A DNA stretch of 18,365 nt from JBKEDC01 sp047971925. Lineage in GTDB: Bacteria > Bacteroidota > Bacteroidia > Bacteroidales > Prolixibacteraceae. The DNA lies in contig JBKEAC010000118.1 in assembly GCA_047971925.1 (NCBI GenBank), positions 1 through 18,365 of the forward strand. Direction: 5' to 3'. Shown in pieces: positions 1 through 7,413 of this stretch. The position numbers were made by a program, and so were the translations under genes. The notes under the pieces were generated by a model, which was given only the letters and a program-made list of their open reading frames with translations, had not been told where the DNA came from and searched no databases. Each line of letters opens with the position of its first letter. The stretch's first letter is position 1.

Positions 1-28
1 AAAAATTTAATCGAACATTTGCGATACA

Positions 29-556
29 TTACCCCTTGCCGGAATTAATTATTTGCGATTTTAACGAAGAATGTGCTGTGCGATTTCTTGTTTCTTTGGT
101 ATTTAAGGGAATTCTTAAAATTAATTATTGAATTGAGGAGGCTGTTAAAGACACATTGCAATGCGGCACCATCAGGGAGATTACGTAATATCTTCTGAAT
201 CTATCATTTAATCATCGTCAACTGACACGCTTAATGACTATATATGTTAGAACACTACGGTTTTAATAAAACTTATTGGTCCATTTTTTTTTTGAAATGC
301 AAAATTAAGCAAACTTATTAGTCCATATTTTTTTTGAAATGGTGCTTTAAGCCAACTTAATTCTTGATAAATTTTTTGATGAGGTGCTTTAAGCCAACTT
401 AATTGTTCATATTTTTTTTGAAATGGTGTTTTAAGCAAACTTATTAGTTCATATTTTTTTTGAAATGGTGCTTTAAGCACGCTTAATTAGCTACATTTAT
501 CCCCATGAGCTAAGTTAAGCTTCAATGTATAATGTAATAAGAAGTGTTTTAGCAAT
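29..556 (-). repeat. Dispersed repeat element, copy A (whole)
   Basis: This non-coding element reads on the minus strand and resembles a second element at 15206-15697 on the plus strand. Both begin with a flank matching GCTAAAnCAC and CTTATTAC (here about 520-552), followed by tandem 42-bp units (268-519). Both end with a block containing TTCTTCGTTAAAATCG and AATTAATTC (here about 35-80). The stretch at 81-267 has no visible counterpart in copy B. I see no transposase, target-site duplication or RNA gene. It is probably one copy of a degenerate intergenic repeat family. The outer limits are approximate because they were judged by eye. Confidence 0.65.
268..519 (-). repeat. Array A: six tandem 42-bp repeat units
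   Basis: Six contiguous units of exactly 42 bp read on the minus strand: 478-519, 436-477, 394-435, 352-393, 310-351 and 268-309. A typical unit starts CTTAAAGCACC, has CAAAAAAAATATGG in its middle and ends TAATAAGTTTG. The first unit (478-519) is the most divergent and matches the first unit of array B. Because 42 is divisible by three, five units stay open in one frame and would encode a 14-residue repeat, but nothing else suggests a gene. There are no spacers, so this is not a CRISPR array. Each middle carries an A-tract of about 8-10 A in most units. Confidence 0.92.
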
Positions 557-733
557 GAATTTTGTTCGGTATAAGCCTAATGATAAGTTATCGGATTAAA
601 AATGCGCTGATTTAATTCCGCCTGTGTGTAAAAAAAAAGAACTGATAGCATGATATTCTCATATTTTAATCATTTTCGGCACATAATTCTTACTCTAACT
701 TCAAGTTTCTTAATTATATTTCACGCAAAACAT
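557..733. other. Non-coding spacer between array A and argS
   Basis: No credible gene is visible here. It contains a short degenerate motif, TTTAATTCCGCC near 611, that resembles the AATTAATTC-containing blocks of the dispersed repeats. Otherwise it is AT-rich leader sequence running up to the argS promoter. Confidence 0.5.
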
Positions 734-741
734 TATCTTTG
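734..741 (+). promoter_or_regulatory. Predicted -7 box of argS promoter
   Basis: TATCTTTG fits the Bacteroidota -7 consensus TAnnTTTG. A clear -33 TTTG is not visible at the usual distance. The implied transcript start, about 5-7 nt downstream, leaves a short leader before the ATG at 760. The box also covers the upstream TTG that could be mistaken for a start codon. Confidence 0.6.
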
Positions 742-759
742 CAACTTCAAAAATCAAGT

Positions 760-2553
760 ATGTTAATCGAAGAAATAATCAAAACCAAAGTTGCAGATGC
801 TGTACTCAATTTGTACGGTTCAAAATTCGCTATCGAAAATATTCAGCTGCAAAACACACGCAAAGACGTTGAAGGAGACTTCACTGTTGTGGTATTCCCT
901 TTTTTAAAAGACTCACGCAAATCGCCTCAAGACACCGCACAAGAAATTGGCGACTATTTAAAAATAAATGTCACAGAAATATCTACTTGCGAAGTTATAA
1001 AGGGATTTTTAAACATCACTATTTCTGCTGATTATTGGATAAAAACGCTAGAATCGGTAAATAACAATTCCTCTTATGGTTATGTTTCTGCAACTGAAGA
1101 CTCTCCTTTAGTTGTCATTGAATATTCATCACCCAACACTAATAAGCCACTTCATTTAGGCCATATTAGAAATAATCTTTTAGGATTTTCACTTAGTAAA
1201 ATCTTACAAGCAACAGGCAAACGTGTAATTAAAACAAATATTGTAAATGATCGAGGAGTTCACATTTGCAAATCTATGTATGCCTGGCAACAATGGGGTG
1301 AAGGAAAAACACCCGAAAGTACAGGAATTAAGGGCGACCATTTAGTTGGCGATTTTTATGTGCTTTTTGACAAAAACTATAAAACAGAAATTAACGAGCT
1401 TATTTCTAAAGGCGCTACAAAAGAAGAAGCGGAACAACAAGCACCTTCTATCATTGCAGTTCGCGAACTACTTCGCAAGTGGGAAGCAAAAGACACTGAA
1501 ACAATTGCCCTTTGGCAAATGATGAATCAATGGGTTTACGATGGCTTTGATGTTACGTATAAAGAACTAGGTGTTGATTTTGACAAAATCTACTATGAGT
1601 CGGACACTTACCTCATCGGTAAAGAAGAAGTTATTCGCGGTTTAAACGAAGGTGTTTTCACACAAGAGGCTGACCAATCGATATGGGCTGACCTTACCGC
1701 CGATGGGCTCGATCGCAAGATTTTATTACGTTCAGATGGTACCTCTGTTTATATTACACAAGACATTGGCACCGCAAAATTACGTTTCAATGACTATTCA
1801 ATCGACAAAATGGTATATGTTGTTGGCAACGAACAAGACTACCACTTTAAAGTGCTCTCAATTGTGCTCGACAAACTAGGATATAGTTGGGGAAAAGGAT
1901 TGCATCATTTCTCTTATGGCATGGTTGAACTACCTAATGGTAAAATGAAATCAAGAGAAGGAACCGTGGTTGATGCTGATGACTTGATGGCTGAAATGAT
2001 AGCAGTTGCAAGAAAAACCTCAGAAGAACTTGGCAAGCTTGACGGATTAAGTGCTGAAGAAATTCAACAAACACATCGTAACATTGCACTTGGTTCATTA
2101 AAATATTTCATGCTTAAAGTCGATCCTAAAAAGAATATGACATTTAACCCAGAGGAATCTATCGATTTTAATGGGAATACAGGTTCATTTATACAATATG
2201 CTCACGCTCGAATATGCTCAGTTTTGCGAAAAGCCGATGACTTGAAGATTAATTACATTAGTCCAATTAAATCTAACTTGCAATTATCGAAAAAGGAAAC
2301 TGAACTAATAAAAACAATCTCGTTATTCCCCAACATCTTGCAAGACGCATCGGAATCATATAGTCCTGCAGTTGTTGCTAATTATGTGTATAGCTTGGTG
2401 AAAGAATATAATCAATTTTATCATGATTTTTCTATTTTAAATGAAGAAAATGCTGAATTGCGCAACTTTCGCCTCATTTTATCGAGCAACGTAGCCAAAG
2501 TTATCCGTTTAGGTATGGACATTCTTGGGATTACTGTTCCAGAAAGGATGTAG
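760..2553 (+). CDS. argS: Arginyl-tRNA synthetase (ArgRS)
   Basis: Class I aminoacyl-tRNA synthetase that charges tRNA-Arg with arginine in the cytoplasm. With the ATG at 760 the protein is 597 aa, the usual length. In order: an N-terminal tRNA-binding domain (about 1-110), the catalytic fold with the HIGH motif as HLGH (132-135), the KMSK loop in the degenerate form KMKSR (395-399), then a DALR anticodon-binding domain (about 470-597) with SFIQYAHARICSVLRKA. The frame is open back to a TTG at 739, but that codon lies inside the predicted -7 box, so the internal ATG is preferred; it gives MLIEEIIKTKV, like family N-termini. It appears to be transcribed alone: a 252-bp gap and a separate promoter precede ffh. 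The identification is very secure. Confidence 0.97.
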   Translation: MLIEEIIKTKVADAVLNLYGSKFAIENIQLQNTRKDVEGDFTVVVFPFLKDSRKSPQDTAQEIGDYLKINVTEISTCEVIKGFLNITISADYWIKTLESVNNNSSYGYVSATEDSPLVVIEYSSPNTNKPLHLGHIRNNLLGFSLSKILQATGKRVIKTNIVNDRGVHICKSMYAWQQWGEGKTPESTGIKGDHLVGDFYVLFDKNYKTEINELISKGATKEEAEQQAPSIIAVRELLRKWEAKDTETIALWQMMNQWVYDGFDVTYKELGVDFDKIYYESDTYLIGKEEVIRGLNEGVFTQEADQSIWADLTADGLDRKILLRSDGTSVYITQDIGTAKLRFNDYSIDKMVYVVGNEQDYHFKVLSIVLDKLGYSWGKGLHHFSYGMVELPNGKMKSREGTVVDADDLMAEMIAVARKTSEELGKLDGLSAEEIQQTHRNIALGSLKYFMLKVDPKKNMTFNPEESIDFNGNTGSFIQYAHARICSVLRKADDLKINYISPIKSNLQLSKKETELIKTISLFPNILQDASESYSPAVVANYVYSLVKEYNQFYHDFSILNEENAELRNFRLILSSNVAKVIRLGMDILGITVPERM

Positions 2554-2761
2554 AATTAAGTCCTAAGCTTTAAAAAGTGGAAGGATTGCATGAATTCAAT
2601 GGCAACATTTCAATATTTTTAAAAAAAACATAACTTGCATAAATCAATCTAATTTAGTCATACCTCGATGAACGCTATCATTAACACACATAGAAGTTCA
2701 TCTTTAGGCTAGAAATCTATAAAATAAATGGCCTATATTATTAATTAATGGCTCTTTTTAT

Positions 2762-2769
2762 TATTTTTG
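2762..2769 (+). promoter_or_regulatory. Predicted -7 box of the ffh-folD-DUF3276 operon
   Basis: TATTTTTG matches TAnnTTTG and lies 36 nt upstream of the ffh ATG. No convincing -33 TTTG is visible. The rest of the gap after argS (2554-2761) is AT-rich with no gene. Confidence 0.5.
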
Positions 2770-2805
2770 CGTTTCATATAAATTAGAACATCTACTTAAC
2801 TTATC

Positions 2806-4146
2806 ATGTTTGAAAATCTTAATGATAAACTAGAACGTTCCTTTAAATTATTAAAAGGACAAGGGAAAATTAGTGAAATTAACATTGCTGAAACCCTCAA
2901 AGAAATACGCCGTGCACTACTAGATGCCGATGTGAACTATAAAACAGCCAAAGACTTTACAAATACCGTTAAAGAGAAGTCAATTGGACAGGATGTGCTT
3001 AATGCAGTGAAACCTGGAGAGATGATGGTTAAAATCGTTCATGACGAGCTTGCTATTTTGATGGGAGGTAAATCGGTTGAAATTAATCTGAATAAAAAAA
3101 CAACTGTAATATTGATGGCTGGTCTGCAAGGATCAGGAAAGACAACACATTCGGGAAAATTAGCCAATTACTTAAAATCAAAAAAAGGCATGCAGCCACT
3201 CCTTGTTGCCTGCGACGTTTATCGCCCAGCAGCAATTGAGCAATTAAAGGTTTTAGGTGAGCAATTAAGCATTCCTGTATATAGCGATCTTAGTTCAAAT
3301 GATCCGATTGCTATTGCTAAAGCAGGTGTGCAACAAGCCAAAACAAATGGTCAAAACATTGTCATTGTCGATACTGCTGGTCGTTTAGCTATCGATGAGC
3401 AAATGATGACTGAAATCACGAGATTAAAAGAAGCTCTTAATCCTGATGAAATTTTGTTTGTGGTTGATTCTATGACAGGTCAAGATGCCGTTAATACCGC
3501 TAAGGAATTTAATGATCGATTAAATTTCGATGGTGTTATTTTAACTAAATTAGATGGTGATACTCGTGGTGGAGCTGCACTTTCCATCCGTTCAGTTGTT
3601 GACAAACCGATTAAGTTCATCGGTACTGGCGAGAAAATGGATGCCCTTGATGTGTTCCACCCTTCAAGGATGGCCGATAGGATTTTGGGCATGGGAGATG
3701 TTGTATCTTTAGTTGAAAGAGCTCAAGAACAATTCGACCAAGAGCAAGCTCGTCAGCTACAAAAGAAAATTGCAAAGAATCAATTTAGCTTTAATGATTT
3801 TATGTCCCAAATTCAACAAATTAAGAAGATGGGAAACATTAAAGATTTAGCGAGCATGATTCCTGGAATGGGAAAAGCTCTTAAAGATATTGACATTGAC
3901 AATGATGCTTTCAAAAGTATTGAAGCCATCATTCAGTCTATGACTCCAATGGAGCGCGAGAATCCTGCTTTACTAAATGGTAGCCGCCGCAAGCGTATTT
4001 CAGATGGGTCAGGAACAACAATACAGCAAGTCAATCAACTCATCAAGCAATTTGATGACATGCGTAAAATGATGAAAATGGTATCGGGAGCAGGTGCTGG
4101 CAAAAGCGCTATGCGTGGACTAATGGGAAACATGAAAAGACGATAA
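2806..4146 (+). CDS. ffh: Signal recognition particle GTPase Ffh (SRP54)
   Basis: Protein part of the signal recognition particle. It binds signal sequences of nascent membrane and secreted proteins and docks with FtsY, with GTP hydrolysis. At 446 aa it has normal length. In order: the N domain (about 1-95), the G domain with P-loop GLQGSGKTT (106-114), DTAGR (189-193) and TKLDGDTRGG (247-256), then the M domain (about 300-446) with the conserved RRKRISDGSGTT segment and a methionine-rich helix (MRKMMKM) that contacts signal peptides and 4.5S RNA. The C-terminus is short and basic (MGNMKRR). Its stop codon directly abuts the folD ATG with no intervening base, which implies cotranscription and probably coupled translation. 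The SRP RNA gene is not in this window. Confidence 0.98.
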   Translation: MFENLNDKLERSFKLLKGQGKISEINIAETLKEIRRALLDADVNYKTAKDFTNTVKEKSIGQDVLNAVKPGEMMVKIVHDELAILMGGKSVEINLNKKTTVILMAGLQGSGKTTHSGKLANYLKSKKGMQPLLVACDVYRPAAIEQLKVLGEQLSIPVYSDLSSNDPIAIAKAGVQQAKTNGQNIVIVDTAGRLAIDEQMMTEITRLKEALNPDEILFVVDSMTGQDAVNTAKEFNDRLNFDGVILTKLDGDTRGGAALSIRSVVDKPIKFIGTGEKMDALDVFHPSRMADRILGMGDVVSLVERAQEQFDQEQARQLQKKIAKNQFSFNDFMSQIQQIKKMGNIKDLASMIPGMGKALKDIDIDNDAFKSIEAIIQSMTPMERENPALLNGSRRKRISDGSGTTIQQVNQLIKQFDDMRKMMKMVSGAGAGKSAMRGLMGNMKRR

Positions 4147-5025
4147 ATGATGCAACTAATTGATGGAAATAAAACAGCACTAGCTATTAAATCGGAAATT
4201 GCAGAAGAGGTAAAAGAAATTATTGCTCAAGGGGGAAAACAGCCTCATCTTGCTGCAATTTTAGTTGGGCATGATGGCGGTAGCGAAACGTATGTTGCTT
4301 TTAAAATCAAAGACTGTGCAGAAGTTGGATTTAAATCTTCACTCATCAGATATGAAGATGATGTAACCGAGCTTGAATTGCTAACGAAGATTTCTGAACT
4401 TAATCAAGATGCTGATGTTGATGGTTTCATTGTTCAGCTTCCTCTTCCAAAACATATATCTGAACAGAAAATAATAGAGGCAATTGATCCAAAAAAAGAT
4501 GTTGATGGATTTCACCCCAGCAATGTTGGTCGAATGGTGATTGGTATGCCTACTTTTATTTCTGCTACTCCTGATGGTATTATTGAATTACTTGTTCGTT
4601 ATAATATTGCAACTTCGGGAAAAAATTGTTTAGTCATTGGTCGAAGTAACATTGTTGGTCGTCCGATAAGTATTCTAATGTCGCAGAAACCAATTAATGC
4701 AACGGTGACAGTAGCACATAGTCAATCGCCTAACATCAAAGATCTTTGTCTTCAAGCCGATATTATTATAGCAGCTATCGGAACTCCTGATTTTATTACC
4801 TCGGAAATGATTAAAGAAGGAGCTGTGGTAATTGATGTAGGAACAACTCGAATAAAAACAAATGATACTAAATCGGGTTGGAAATTAAAAGGTGATGTCA
4901 TGTTTGATGATGTAGCCCCCAAGTGCTCTTTTATCACTCCAGTTCCTGGTGGTGTTGGACCAATGACTCGTGTTTCATTATTAAAAAACACTCTTTTAGC
5001 AGCAAAAAAAACAATTTACAAGTAA
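4147..5025 (+). CDS. folD: Bifunctional methylene-tetrahydrofolate dehydrogenase / methenyl-tetrahydrofolate cyclohydrolase
   Basis: FolD interconverts 5,10-methylene-THF, 5,10-methenyl-THF and 10-formyl-THF, supplying one-carbon units for purines and formyl-methionine. At 292 aa the length is typical. The catalytic YxxxK motif is present as Y49-VAF-K53. The substrate segments DGFIVQLPLPKH and KDVDGFHPSNVGRM follow. The Rossmann segment is GKNCLVIGRSNIVGRP, and the C-terminal family signature PVPGGVGPMT is intact. Two ATGs occur in tandem (4147 and 4150); either could initiate, and the second gives the usual MQLIDG start. The gene starts on the base after the ffh stop, and the DUF3276 gene begins 15 bp downstream, so the three form an operon. 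The identification is very secure. Confidence 0.97.
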   Translation: MMQLIDGNKTALAIKSEIAEEVKEIIAQGGKQPHLAAILVGHDGGSETYVAFKIKDCAEVGFKSSLIRYEDDVTELELLTKISELNQDADVDGFIVQLPLPKHISEQKIIEAIDPKKDVDGFHPSNVGRMVIGMPTFISATPDGIIELLVRYNIATSGKNCLVIGRSNIVGRPISILMSQKPINATVTVAHSQSPNIKDLCLQADIIIAAIGTPDFITSEMIKEGAVVIDVGTTRIKTNDTKSGWKLKGDVMFDDVAPKCSFITPVPGGVGPMTRVSLLKNTLLAAKKTIYK

Positions 5026-5040
5026 ATATCAAATAACAAT

Positions 5041-5370
5041 ATGGAATTCGCAAAAAATGAAAGCGTTAATTCATCAGAGTTACGCGCAGGAAGTAGAACT
5101 TATTTCTTCGATGTTAAAGAAACTCGCTCTGGAGAGTATTATCTAACTATCACTGAAAGTAAGAAGTCAAAAAATGGTCAAGATAGAAATGAAAGACACC
5201 GAATCTTCTTATATCGAGAAGACATGGAAGCATTTCTTAGCCACATAACCGAAGCTACTAATTATACTTTAACTGAACAGCCCATCTTGGAGGAAGAACG
5301 TAAAAAATTCAAAAATACACGCTCTGATTCTGATGACATGCATACTGATATCAATTTTGATGATTTATAA
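5041..5370 (+). CDS. PUR-alpha-like DNA/RNA-binding protein (DUF3276 family)
   Basis: A 109-aa protein with the pattern of the PUR/DUF3276 family found in Bacteroidota and distantly related to the Borrelia protein BpuR. Recognisable segments are SRTYFFDVKETRSGEYYLTI (about 18-38), a basic patch SKKSKNGQDRNERHR, and IFLYREDMEAFLSHI, a PUR-type strand-strand-helix arrangement. Family members bind single-stranded DNA or RNA; the target here is unknown. The C-terminus is acidic (DSDDMHTDINFDDL). It is the last gene of the ffh-folD operon, 15 bp after folD and directly followed by a strong terminator. Family assignment is confident; the cellular role is an inference. Confidence 0.88.
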   Translation: MEFAKNESVNSSELRAGSRTYFFDVKETRSGEYYLTITESKKSKNGQDRNERHRIFLYREDMEAFLSHITEATNYTLTEQPILEEERKKFKNTRSDSDDMHTDINFDDL

Positions 5371-5391
5371 TTGAAGGGTATCACATACAGA

Positions 5392-5426
5392 AAACCCCAT
5401 GAGTTTACATTTAACTCATGGGGTTT
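5392..5426 (+). terminator. Rho-independent terminator after the ffh operon
   Basis: A perfect 14-bp stem (5392-5405 with 5413-5426; left arm AAACCCCATGAGTT) encloses a 7-nt loop and is followed by ATTTTTAAAT. It lies 21 bp after the DUF3276 stop codon. Confidence 0.9.
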
Positions 5427-5783
5427 ATTTTTAAATCTTAAACCACTAAAAACGATATAAGTCATCGGTGTTGAAATAATTTACGTCTGTCACATTCTTG
5501 TTTCCACTCGCATAATTTTTACACGAAAGCGAATTAATTCTGTTGTGTTAAGAAGCGCCAATGTTAGATTGAAACAATAAACAATTTAACCTGTAAACTT
5601 ATTTTATGCGAAGGTGAATTAATTTAGCATAGAGACTGTCGCCTTTTCTTTTTCATCGTAATAAATGCAAGCAATCCTTTTTTTTAGTAAATTGCGCTCA
5701 AAATTTCAATGAGAATCAACATTTCGATATTTCGCTCTTGGAAACTTTTTAAAAAATACTATTTATAAAAACAAAATAAACAC
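5427..5783. other. Non-coding gap before the GNAT gene
   Basis: About 357 bp without a credible gene. It contains two copies of an AATTAATT-centred motif (GCGAATTAATTCTG near 5530 and GTGAATTAATTTAG near 5616) resembling blocks at the outer ends of repeat copies A and B. It may be a more decayed relative of that family, but no 42-bp unit is present. A possible weak promoter for the next gene is TTG (5738-5740) followed by TACTATTT (5757-5764), an imperfect match to the Bacteroidota consensus. Confidence 0.45.
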
Positions 5784-6905
5784 ATGAGCATAATTATTAA
5801 AGAGGCTTTAGATAAAAAAAGTATCAAAGATTTTGTGAACTTGCCATACAAACTTTATAAAAACAACGCTTATTGGGTTCCTCCGATGAAAACCGAAGAA
5901 ATGGAATCACTTCTACCAGAAAAAAATCCAGCTATGGAATTTTGCAAAACGAAATTCTGGGTTGCATACCAAGATGGGAAATGCGTGGGTAGAATTGGTG
6001 GAATTATTAATAATCTTTGGATTGAGAAAAAAGGAGAAAAGATTGGTCGTTTCACTCGTCCTGAATTCATTGATGATAATAATGTTGCCGATACTTTGAT
6101 AAAAACCGTTAAAGATTGGTTAAAAGCAGAAGGAATGCACGAAATGCAAGGACCTCTCGGCTTTTCGAATTTAGATCATCAAGGTTGCTTAATTGAAGGG
6201 CACGACTGGCTTCCTTCTGTTGCCTCTGATTATCACATGCCCTACTATGGAGCTCACTATGATCGTATGGGATTTGAAAAAGAAATTGATTGGCTCGAAT
6301 TCCGCATAAACATGGGTGATAAAATTCCTGAAAAATCAGAAAAAGTTGCAGAAATGTTGATTAATCGTTATGGATTTCGCCCTAAGAGTTTCAATAGTAG
6401 CAAAGAACTAGAACCATACAAAGAAAAGGTGTTTGATCTTTTTAACGATGCCTTTGCTGAACTTTTTGGGACTTATGTACTACCACCTAAGATGGTAAAA
6501 TTCTATATCGATAAGTTCTTCCCAATTCTTAATCCGAAATTTGTAAAGGTAATCTTAGGTAAAGATGATGAGCTTATCGGCTTTTTAATAGCCCTCCCCT
6601 CTCTTTCAAAGGCAATGCAAAAAGCAGGAGGAAAACTTTTCCCATTGGGTTGGTATCACATTATGAAAGCTCTGAAAAATCCAACTGAAATGGATTTAAT
6701 GCTGACTGGAGTGCATCCTAAATATCAAAAAATGGGACCGGCAGCTATTCTTCTGAATGAGATTTGGAAAACAGGAAATGCACATGGTGTGACCACTGTT
6801 GAAACAACAGGTATGCTTGAAAATAATCATGTTGCTATTCAAATGTGGAAATCTTTCGATCACATTCAGCACAAGCGAAAACGCTGTTATAAAATTTCAT
6901 TATAA
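5784..6905 (+). CDS. GNAT-fold family protein (YghO-like), putative acyltransferase
   Basis: A 373-aa cytosolic protein of the large GNAT-like family common in Bacteroidota, usually annotated as an N-acetyltransferase. The N-terminal half has conserved blocks such as LPYKLYKNNAYWVPP (about 19-34) and GPLGFSNLDHQGCLIEG (about 124-140). The C-terminal part carries the acetyl-CoA-binding-like motif GVHPKYQKMG (309-318) and the late GNAT block ENNHVAIQMWKSF (346-358). No signal peptide or membrane segment is seen. The substrate is unknown, and acetyl transfer itself is inferred from the fold. Its stop codon overlaps the start of yjbQ in a TAATG junction, so the two are translationally coupled. 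Confidence 0.75.
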   Translation: MSIIIKEALDKKSIKDFVNLPYKLYKNNAYWVPPMKTEEMESLLPEKNPAMEFCKTKFWVAYQDGKCVGRIGGIINNLWIEKKGEKIGRFTRPEFIDDNNVADTLIKTVKDWLKAEGMHEMQGPLGFSNLDHQGCLIEGHDWLPSVASDYHMPYYGAHYDRMGFEKEIDWLEFRINMGDKIPEKSEKVAEMLINRYGFRPKSFNSSKELEPYKEKVFDLFNDAFAELFGTYVLPPKMVKFYIDKFFPILNPKFVKVILGKDDELIGFLIALPSLSKAMQKAGGKLFPLGWYHIMKALKNPTEMDLMLTGVHPKYQKMGPAAILLNEIWKTGNAHGVTTVETTGMLENNHVAIQMWKSFDHIQHKRKRCYKISL

Positions 6906-7315
6906 TGATTCAGCAGTTTGAAATAGTCTTACCTAAATTCCCTTATGGATACCATATCATCACGTCTCTCATTGAGCATAAAATAGGTGTGCTTCCTAAT
7001 CAAGGCTTATGTCATATTTTTGTAAAACACAGTTCAGCTGGAATAACAATTAATGAAAATGCCGATCCTTCAGTTAGAGCTGATTTTGAATCATTTCTTA
7101 ATAAACTTATACCTGAGAACCACTCATGTTACACGCATATCTACGAAGGAACCGACGATATGCCTGCTCACCTGAAAGCATCAATTATAGGCATGAATGT
7201 AACAATTCCAATAACAGATGGAAAGTTAAATCTGGGCATTTGGCAAGGAATCTACTTGTGTGAATTTCGCAGATATGCTGATTGTCGTACATTAATAGTT
7301 AGTGTATTTTCTTAA
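6905..7315 (+). CDS. yjbQ: YjbQ family protein (UPF0047, secondary thiamine-phosphate synthase type)
   Basis: A 136-aa protein of the UPF0047/YjbQ family. Members are often named secondary thiamine-phosphate synthase because some can replace ThiE genetically; the physiological reaction is unsettled. The diagnostic motifs are complete: KHSSAGITINENADP (41-55), EGTDDMPAHLK (81-91) and LGIWQGIYLCEFR (110-122). The histidines and acidic residues in the first two blocks are expected to line the metal/active site. Length is normal. The ATG shares one base with the stop of the upstream GNAT gene. No thiamine-pyrophosphate riboswitch is visible upstream, so regulation by thiamine is not supported here. 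A hairpin follows 19 bp downstream. Confidence 0.92.
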   Translation: MIQQFEIVLPKFPYGYHIITSLIEHKIGVLPNQGLCHIFVKHSSAGITINENADPSVRADFESFLNKLIPENHSCYTHIYEGTDDMPAHLKASIIGMNVTIPITDGKLNLGIWQGIYLCEFRRYADCRTLIVSVFS

Positions 7316-7334
7316 TCTGCTTGTCTAATATTTT

Positions 7335-7377
7335 TTTATGGGCTAATCTTCAATCTTAAGAAAGATTAGCCCATAAA
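7335..7377. terminator. Long stem-loop between convergent yjbQ and malQ
   Basis: A perfect 16-bp inverted repeat (7335-7350 with 7362-7377; TTTATGGGCTAATCTT on the left) has an 11-nt loop. It sits between genes that converge on it and could stop transcription from both sides. The T-tracts after the stem are poor in both directions, so termination is likely rather than certain. Confidence 0.7.
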
Positions 7378-7413
7378 TATTACAAAAACCAACAAAACAA
7401 ATGTTCCGATAAC

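Noticed and set aside
247..480. A 77-residue minus-strand open frame of 14-residue repeats across array A
   Set aside because: The frame stays open only because the unit is 42 bp and has no stop in that phase. The first unit and the flanks are closed, there is no promoter or start context, and equivalent units in array B differ at amino-acid-changing positions.
268..519. CRISPR array
   Set aside because: The units are contiguous and similar over their whole 42 bp with no unique spacers, and no cas gene is present. The same holds for array B.
1920..1980. Damaged KMSK motif in ArgRS
   Set aside because: The KMKSR form looks unusual for a class I synthetase, but arginyl-tRNA synthetases commonly have a degenerate KMSK loop, and the rest of the protein is intact.
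5784..7315. Thiamine-regulated operon because of yjbQ
   Set aside because: No thiamine-pyrophosphate riboswitch-like conserved segments were found upstream of the GNAT gene or yjbQ, and no other thiamine gene is nearby.
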